A stretch of DNA of 64,000 nt. Source: Carya illinoinensis. Lineage: Eukaryota > Streptophyta > Magnoliopsida > Fagales > Juglandaceae. The stretch lies in contig NC_056756.1 in assembly GCF_018687715.1 (NCBI RefSeq), forward strand, positions 39,714,480 to 39,778,479, written 5' to 3'. A program made the position numbers and the translations under genes. The notes beneath the pieces were generated by a model. That model worked only from the letters and a program-made list of their open reading frames with translations, did no database searches and was not told where the DNA came from. Numbering within the stretch: the stretch's first letter is position 1; each line of letters starts with the position of its first letter. Below are positions 57,637 to 64,000 of this stretch, piece after piece.

Positions 57637-59734
57637 ATATACAGTATATAATGAAACTTCTTACTCCCAATGCTTGAACGATGGTGGCAGCAGCTCTATG
57701 TATGCTCACTTTATAAGGTTAAATTTTAAGGTAAAAGTCTTCTCCTTGTACTTTATATACATATTCATAAATTAGTGAAATCCTTCACCACATATAGTAG
57801 GAATATATATATATATATATATATGCTATGTCAATATATTATAATATGAATATATAATCGTTAGCATGTCTTTATACTTAAAGTCTCCAACTTGCATCCC
57901 TTGAATTTTTTTAAAAATCTCATCAAGATTATATAGGAAATATTAGTTTTTAATATTCTCATGTTGAATTTAGCTTTAGTAAGTCGCTTCAAGTGGTATA
58001 TAGTATGTTTAATGGTTCCTCTATTATGCAAAATTATTTTAGTCCCCTGTTTTTTTTTTTTTTGGCATCCATGCATTTAATTATATGTTAAAAATGTCAT
58101 CTATTAGTGTCGTCCTTTGGTTGGTCATTTCTCCCTCCATAACCCTCCCCAAGGCGCCTAGCTCTCACACTTGATCTATAAAAGAGCATTATTTTAGTCC
58201 TCTCTTTCCATTTAATTTCTAATTACAAGTATTATTGATGTTTCTATCAACCTAATACTAATTGATGTTTCTTAATTACCAGGGATCCAACAGGAGGAGA
58301 TGTTTCATCATTTCAATAAACTAGTTCTACTTTACTACATCAAGTCTTTGTGTTTTTGTAATTTCTTTTATTGGATCAGTTTTACTTCTTAATTTTAATT
58401 CAATGTATTTGATCAAAACAATCTTGTATTCCCAAAAGAAAAAAATATTGTTGTTTGTTAGCAAATTCACGTGTATAATAATACATTAAAGTTTAGAATA
58501 TGAAAATAGAATAATGATACATACTACTATATAGACCACATCAAGAACGTAACAAAAGCATCTAACAACCAAGCCGAAAGAAAAATGACATAGAGACAAC
58601 TTTTCATCTAAGCAATGTGGAATTATTGTAAAGAGCAAGAATAAGAAGTTATTCCTCCTAAAAAATGTGGATTACCATATACTGCTTATACTCACTATTC
58701 AGTATAAGATATCACAATTATATTAACCACTTAAATAACAGCTAAGAGAAATGATATTTGTAGTTGTAGAATGTACAAGCATCATGTAATCTTTTTAAAA
58801 AAAAATGAGTAAATATAGAACCCACGTGAAAAAATTAATTTTTTAATAATAAACCTCATTCTTTTTTAAAAGAATTGTGCAGAACTTACATACTCTATAG
58901 CAATAGTCATTATCTAAATAACACGCATGACTAAGAATGACAAAATATAAAATTAAAAAAAAAAAAAAGATTGTGGTGGCCATTATAGTATTTCTAGCAA
59001 AGTATTTCTCGTGCCATTATAGTATAAAAGATTGTGGTGGCCTCAAGATAATTCATTAAACTGGACCAGTATTCAACATGGGCGTACCCCTTTTTTCTTA
59101 CGTTCTAGGCCCAAGGGCCAAGCCATAGGCTCATTATATTATTTGGGGTGAAGTCGATAATTGGCCTAATTCTCTACTTTCTCTTTTGAAAAATAAAGAG
59201 TTCTGAGTTTCAATTTATATAATAATGGGTGGGAATAGACCCAACATGACCAAATTGCCTTACAACGTTTGATTGCAAAAATGTATATCCAATATGGGAT
59301 TTGCTAAAATTAAGTAATAATATCTTTTTTAATTTTTATCTAGAGACTAATGTTAAATACAGTACTAGTTATCTAAGCCTATTGTAATCTATTTGAAAAA
59401 AATGAGGCCGGCTATTGAAAAAATAAATTTTTTCATATGGGCTCCAACTTTGCCCACTTTATTTTAAGGGAAGCGCGGAATTTTCACACCTTACTATTGT
59501 GAACAAAATAGATGATTTAATTATTAATGAAAAATACCATTTTAACTAACTGAGTCAAATATATGAAAATATAGAATATAATCATAATGTAAAGAAGGAG
59601 AATTTTTAAGGAGCAGGGAAAATTAACATAAAGAGGAGCAACACGTAGAGAAACACATAATAAGTGCATTAAATTTAATTGACAAATTTCCATTTCTATA
59701 CGTTAAAAATAGTTATCTCCATATATTTTAGAAT
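57637..59734. other. 3' flank of RLP-B and AT-rich intergenic DNA
   Basis: 57637-57680 still carries the out-of-frame tail sequence. 58295-58420 matches the 3' flank of the pseudogene at 46960. A short TA run is at about 57806-57824. 58740-58910 is a separate MITE. No gene is recognised in 58920-59734. Confidence 0.65.
58740..58910. repeat. MITE-like element, complete copy
   Basis: The left end AATGATATTTGTAGTTGTAG and the right end (reverse complement AATGACTATTGCTATAGAG) are imperfect inverted repeats around an A/T-rich centre. Landmarks in order are GAATGTACAAGCATCATGTAAT, an A-run with ACCCACGTGA, and AATTGTGCAGAACTTACA. A relative lies at 59731-62190, split by a solo LTR. Confidence 0.62.
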
Positions 59735-59746
59735 AATGCTACATGC

Positions 59747-62033
59747 AGTGACACCTCCGACTCTCACGTACGGAAATGCAAGAATTGTGATATCGGAATA
59801 TTGACAATACGGGTCACGCACCCTAACGACAAGTACTAAGTGTGTGCACATGCAACAAATGTAAAACAAAACTCGCAGCAGATAAGTTAAATTTAGTCAA
59901 CTAAATACCAGAAGTTTAAATACATACATATCAAAATAAAAGTATTTCAAATATTATACATTTATCCAGTGAAAGTAAAGTAAAAACCAATATTTACATA
60001 GCCAAAAAATGATACACAACCCGTGATCTAAAGTGACCACATGCCACTCCTCCAGCGAAGCCGATCCGTCAGGCTCAACATCTTCTTCTGCATCAAAATC
60101 TACAATACCATAAAACGGTACCGCAAGGTATCGAATACTATAAGATTATGAGTTTCAGTAAGTAATAAACCAAAATAACCTAAGAGATAAAAATACATTC
60201 ATGCAACCAACAAACATGCGTGCACATGAAGAAACATGCATGTGACTCAAAAACATTCTCCAAAAATAACCACCCGCCATTTTCCTAGAAAATAACCCAA
60301 TCATAAGATCCACAATTTTTTCAGAAAATGATTCACATATCCATTAATCATGAACCTGTTATTTTCTCAGAAAATGACCCATTAACCAATTATCAACTCA
60401 CTATAGGAGGGAATCACAAACGGGACTCTACCTTCATCCCTGCTTACCACCATCCCTACCACGTGCACCGTAGGCGGGAATCATAAGCTGGACTACCACC
60501 ATCCCTGCTTATCACCATCCCTACAGCTCCCACTGTAAGCAGGAATCGCAGGTGGGACTACCACTATCCCTACCGCGTGCACTATAAGCGAGAATCACAA
60601 GCGAGACTCTACCACTATCCCTATAGTTCCTTTCCACACAAGGGGTACCTAGCAGAGTATTATAGAGGGGAATCGCATGCGTGAATTGTAGGCGAGACTC
60701 TACCATCATCCTTGCTTACCACCATCCCTACAGTCAATTTTTCCTCTCTCTCAATCCTTTCATTTCATTCATTACAAACATACCGAAAATCTTCTCTCAC
60801 ATGAAAACCCAGTTTTCATTTACAACACATGAATATGCATGCCATAATGCAATAAAATATCATGACACCAAAACACAACATAATACATGCAAGCATAATT
60901 CATCTCAATAAACAAACCCTTCCTCAAATTCAACCCAGCCCCTATAATCCTCGAACTCAAAGTTCGGCACAACCAACCAACTGCAAAAAATATGTTAATG
61001 CAAAAATATATTTAAACCTCAAGAAATTCTTTAGAAAATTACTTATAGTAATGACATATAATTTTCGAATGATCAAGGAGGTGCAACAAGTGGCAACACA
61101 ACAACGCAACAGTGTATTTTGAACTATGGCAGTGGGTCTCAAAATGTCCAATTTTGAACGGGGACAAATGAAGACTTGGGATGGTTAGGGAAGTGTTTAG
61201 AAGTGTTAGTGAATCAAATGGTGGTGGTGGATGGTCGTAGGTGGCGGCATGGGAGGCAGCTAGAGGACAAAAGTTCAAATCGGAAATAGAGTTCAAGGGG
61301 CTTCAATTGTGGCGGATCAGAGTTGAGGATAGGTGGTTTAGATAGCTGGAGGGCCAACAGTAAGGTGGTGAAAAGATGGCGACCAAAGGTGGTGCCACGA
61401 AGGCACTGGAACACAAGGACCACGCGGCTTAAAGCCGTGCGTGGAGGCTAACGGCGGCGCAAGAGGGCTGAGAACGAAGAGGTGAGGTCGCCAGTTGGTG
61501 GGGAAGAGAATGGGAGGGGTACTAGAGGCCACAAAAGGCATACGGCGGCGCATGGGGAGGACAGAAAAAAACGACTGGGAGAGGGGAGGGGACGTCGCAC
61601 GCAGGGGGAAAAGCAGAGGAAAAATGAAGGAAAAAAAAAAGAAAGAAAAAGAGAAAAAGAGAAAAGAGAAAGGGAAAAAGAAAAATGAATGGAAAGAAAT
61701 GAGACAAGGCCTTTTTCAACTCAGGGTCTCAAAACTGATCTAACGAAAAATAATTTCAAAACGGCGAGTTAAATAAAATAATTTAAACGCAATGACTAAA
61801 TAAAAATAAAATAATAAAATCCAACAATAAAACATTAAAATAATTTAGAATAAAGAGTAATTTAAATAATGAACAATATTTAAAACAAGAAAATACTTTA
61901 AATTAAATTTCACAGTTAAAAGTCTTAAAATAATACCATTTAAATCATCTAAAATTTAAAACAAAAAAGCTCAAAATCTTAATTAATTAAATAATTTACT
62001 TAATTAAAATACACGTAAATACGTGATATCACA
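59747..62033 (+). mobile_element. 2.29-kb solo LTR nested in a MITE
   Basis: It runs from AGTGACACCTCCGAC (probably a mutated TGTGACACC) to GATATCACA. Flanking 5-mers are CATGC (59742-59746) and CTTGC (62034-62038), a 4-of-5 match. The layout resembles the 3892-7959 LTR: an AT-rich start, short repeats of the GGGAATCACAAGCGGGACT type (60410-60720), a GC/purine-rich block (61130-61690), and an AT-rich end. No internal pol. Open frames in the purine-rich block (such as 61482-61743) are compositional. Confidence 0.72.
60405..60730. repeat. Degenerate short tandem repeats inside the LTR
   Basis: About five loosely repeated units of roughly 60 bp contain GGAATC(A/G)CA.GCGGGACT, ACCACCATCCCT and TACC. 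Similar internal repeats are common in long gypsy LTRs. Confidence 0.7.
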
Positions 62034-62190
62034 CTTGCAATAGTGAAATGTATAAGCATTATGCAGTAGTTTTAAAAAGGAATAAAATTCACTATTAAAA
62101 ATTAATTTTCTCTTTTCTAATAGATCCCTTATTTATTCCCACTTTTAAAAATAACTACGCACTCCCTATTACAATTATCATTTGTCTATA

Positions 62191-63198
62191 TTTTTTGTCT
62201 ATCAGCATCACGTGCAATGTGTTGGAGTTCTGTAGCAATTCGATGGAAAAGTGAAGAAGGAATTACGTCTTTCCATCTAACGCTAAAACCAGACAGCACC
62301 CACCTTCATTCCACGATGGAATTCTTTTTATCCCTAGAAAAACAATGCGAATTTAGTGAACGGAATGCTTAAACAAAATAAAGACATACTCCACGGCTTT
62401 GTGTGCTCTACGCAATCCTTAATTATTGCTGCATTAAGCCTGTAATTGGGTTAGATAAGTTTCATTTCATTGTTCCCTTTGGCTTTGAGTAATTTTCTTA
62501 ACTTTCTAGTTTTATTTTTCTTTATGATTTTTTTTATGGAATTTTTCTTGGAGATTCAATCAAACCAGTTTTTCTAAATCCTTTCCTAGTTCGTTTATTT
62601 ACTCATGCCAAAATCCTTATCATCTTGATTTTTTTGGGACCCAAGTCCTTGATCTGTTGGATTTTAAAGTTTTCATGCCTAATTTCTTCACATGATTTAG
62701 TACCATCATTGGTGGGCTTCCTCGTTTCTTTTCTGAAGACTTAATCTCGTTTATATATTGATATGGATATTGTTTTTCTTCTTTTCTCTTTTATTTATCA
62801 TTGACTTGTTGCTTTGCTATGTATTAGGTAGCTCTGGCTGTCTGGCTCGCTTTTGCATCGTAAAGAACAATTCTTGAATTTACATATTGCTTTCAAGCTC
62901 TCTGATTCTCAGGGTGATTTTCTTTTTTAATTTAATTCATCAACGTTTTTGAATCTGAGGCATACAAAACATTTGCTCGGCTTGTTTTACATTTTTTTCT
63001 TATGATCTGTGAATATGTGCGAACATATAATTGATTTTTTAACAAAATATCGAGTATTTATGTTTGTTGTCTGTAACCAAGTTTGGTAAGCTTGGCAAAG
63101 AGTGCTTTCTAGGTAGGGATTGCTTGCGATAGAAATGCATTGTGAGAGGGATTGGGAAATGGGGATGTATAATGTATTAGACATATTTTTGTTGTAAG
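62191..63198 (+). other. Probable upstream leader and intron region of the ATG13-like gene
   Basis: No open frame of interest. The T-rich stretch from about 62440 to 63190 looks intronic: a possible donor GTAATTGGG at about 62441 and TTGTAAG just before the ATG. A leader exon at about 62215-62440 is possible. If right, the copy arose by DNA duplication, not by reverse transcription. No transcript evidence is available. Confidence 0.4.
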
Positions 63199-64000
63199 AT
63201 GGATTTGCAGGGTAATTCTCAGCCTGAATCGGGAAAACTAGAACAAATCGTTTCCCAATTTCTATTAAAGAGCTTACATATTATTCTAGACTCAAGGGTT
63301 GCTTCTCGTCATCCACATGGTTGTAGTGGGGACCTATCATCGGCTTCTCGTGTGAGAAATAGTGACATATGGTTCAACTTAGGCAGCGTTTGGTTATCAA
63401 GCATAGCCCAACTCAACTTAATTCATCTCATCTAATCATTACAATTTTTCCAACTTCCAACACAAAATATAATAAACAATTCAACTTTTTCAAATCCTAA
63501 TTCAATTTTTTCAAATCCCAAAATAATAATAATAATATTAAAAAATAATATTTTAAACTTTCATCTCAACTTAACTCACTATCCAAACCGAAGTATTAGG
63601 TGACCGTCCTGCAGCTCTGGATAACTTGAATTTCTGGCCCAGAAATATGATGGATCCAATGATAATCGATGTAATACTGGTTCATGAAGGTTCTAAATCA
63701 GTAGGGTGGGGGGATCTGTTGAGACAGTTATAGAGAGGTGGGTTGTTCGGTATGAATATCCACGTGTTGTGGCTGCTCAAACTGCTGAAAGTTCTGCCTT
63801 ATACAAAAAAAAAATACAAGAAATCAATAATACTTTTACGAGCTCTTTATTCACAAATGAGGCTTCTCCCAGCATATAAGATCTTCCGGCAGCTAAGTAG
63901 ATCAAGTCAGACTTATAATGTGGAGGCCTTCATTTGGTGATCCATTCTCAAGGGTGGACAAGGAAATGATGGAGGAACACAGTTTCAATCATGTGGAGGC
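63199..64000 (+). pseudogene. ATG13-like autophagy gene, disrupted, truncated by window end
   Basis: ATG13 is the regulatory subunit of the ATG1 kinase complex that starts autophagy. The translation from 63199 (MDLQGNSQPESGKLEQIVSQ, FLLKSLHIILDSRV, RVRNSDIWFNL) matches the start of plant ATG13 proteins. After a 0.2-kb MITE, similarity resumes at about 63593 (GDRPAALDNLNFW, MDPMIIDVILVHEGS). It then needs a frame change near 63710-63725 (ETVIERWVVRYEYPRVVAAQTAES), another at the A-run about 63806-63816 (YKKSIILLRALYSQMRLLPAYKIFRQLS, SSQTYN), and a further one near 63930 (DPFSRVDKEMMEEHSFNHVE). An insertion plus at least three frame changes indicates a pseudogene. The rest of the gene lies beyond 64000. 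Confidence 0.87.
63382..63592. mobile_element. Tourist-like MITE inside the ATG13-like coding region
   Basis: The ends GGCAGCGTTTGG and CCAAACCG and the interior (TCATCTCATCTAATCATTAC, AATATAATAAACAATTCAAC, AATAATAATAATAATATTA) match the family at 23006 and 48514. It interrupts codons between FNL and VLGDRP. TTA occurs on the left flank (63379-63381) and again at 63596-63598, but whether this is the target duplication is unclear because GTA intervenes. Confidence 0.85.

Larger units (their letters stand above)
59731..62190. repeat. MITE-like element split by a solo LTR
   Basis: The left part GAATAATGCTACATGC (59731-59746) and the right part from 62034 (CTTGCAATAGTGAAATGTATAAGCATTATG) join to match the 58740 element. 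The right end (AATTATCATTTGTCT) is the inverted partner. The 2.29 kb between them is the LTR at 59747-62033. Confidence 0.65.

Noticed and set aside
60405..60730. Possible CRISPR-like array of repeated GGGAATC..GGGACT units
   Set aside because: The units are degenerate, spacing is irregular, it lies inside an LTR, and the DNA is plant nuclear.
61214..61743. Open frames rich in Lys/Glu/Arg or Phe/Pro
   Set aside because: They are translations of a purine-rich tract inside the second solo LTR and are compositional only.
63743..63940. Separate 65-aa gene starting MFGMNIHVLW
   Set aside because: It is part of the ATG13-like region read partly out of frame; the KKSIILLRALYSQMRLLPAYKIFRQLS part is ATG13 sequence.

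Overview
The window is nuclear DNA of a dicot plant, probably a woody species. It is AT-rich, rich in LTR retrotransposons and MITEs, and holds single-exon leucine-rich-repeat receptor-like protein (RLP) genes. One abundant MITE with an ATCTCATCTCAT-type interior looks like those I associate with the walnut family (Juglandaceae). That placement is a weak inference, not a sequence match.

The theme is a birth-and-death cluster of eLRR-RLP genes of the EIX2/Cf type, all descended from one duplicated gene-plus-spacer unit. Two copies are open: RLP-A (25646-29029, 1127 aa) and RLP-B (54934-57636, 900 aa). Two are long pseudogenes: 1-2468, and 39891-46245 which is split by a copia element. At least four are short relics: about 7960-8170 on the minus strand, 29260-29770, 49740-50250 and 53270-53460. 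The spacers are themselves repeated (about 9.3-16.6, 22.5-25.5, 33.8-35.3, 48.1-54.9 kb), so paralogous empty sites exist inside the window for several transposon insertions. RLP-A carries four exact-length 240-bp (80-aa) tandem LRR blocks where RLP-B has one.

Layout. 1-2.5 kb: RLP pseudogene. 2.5-3.9 kb: Ty3/gypsy pol relic, minus strand. 3.9-8.0 kb: 4.07-kb solo LTR with perfect CTAAT target duplication, sitting in an antisense RLP relic. 8.2-16.6 kb: duplicated spacers carrying Mutator-like and Tourist-like MITEs and a 1.2-kb Mutator-type element with GC-rich cargo. 16.65-22.46 kb: complete, apparently very young copia element with an intact 1321-aa polyprotein. 22.5-29.0 kb: spacer, promoter and RLP-A. 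29-35 kb: RLP relic, LTR debris and a 1.07-kb CACTA element. 35.4-39.0 kb: decayed LINE with a 23-bp poly-G run. 39.8-46.2 kb: RLP pseudogene with a nested copia element. 46-54.9 kb: spacers, MITEs, a candidate short solo LTR and RLP relics. 54.9-57.6 kb: RLP-B. 58-62.2 kb: two related MITEs, one split by a 2.29-kb solo LTR. 63.2-64.0 kb: start of a disrupted ATG13-like (autophagy) gene with a MITE in its coding sequence.

No rRNA, tRNA or CRISPR is visible. The expected product is cell-surface, kinase-less immune receptors that would act with a partner such as SOBIR1/BAK1; this is inferred from the family. I see no evidence for a wholly new biochemical system. The most notable signal is modular LRR-block expansion in the RLPs, together with insertion histories that can be read from paralogous empty sites.
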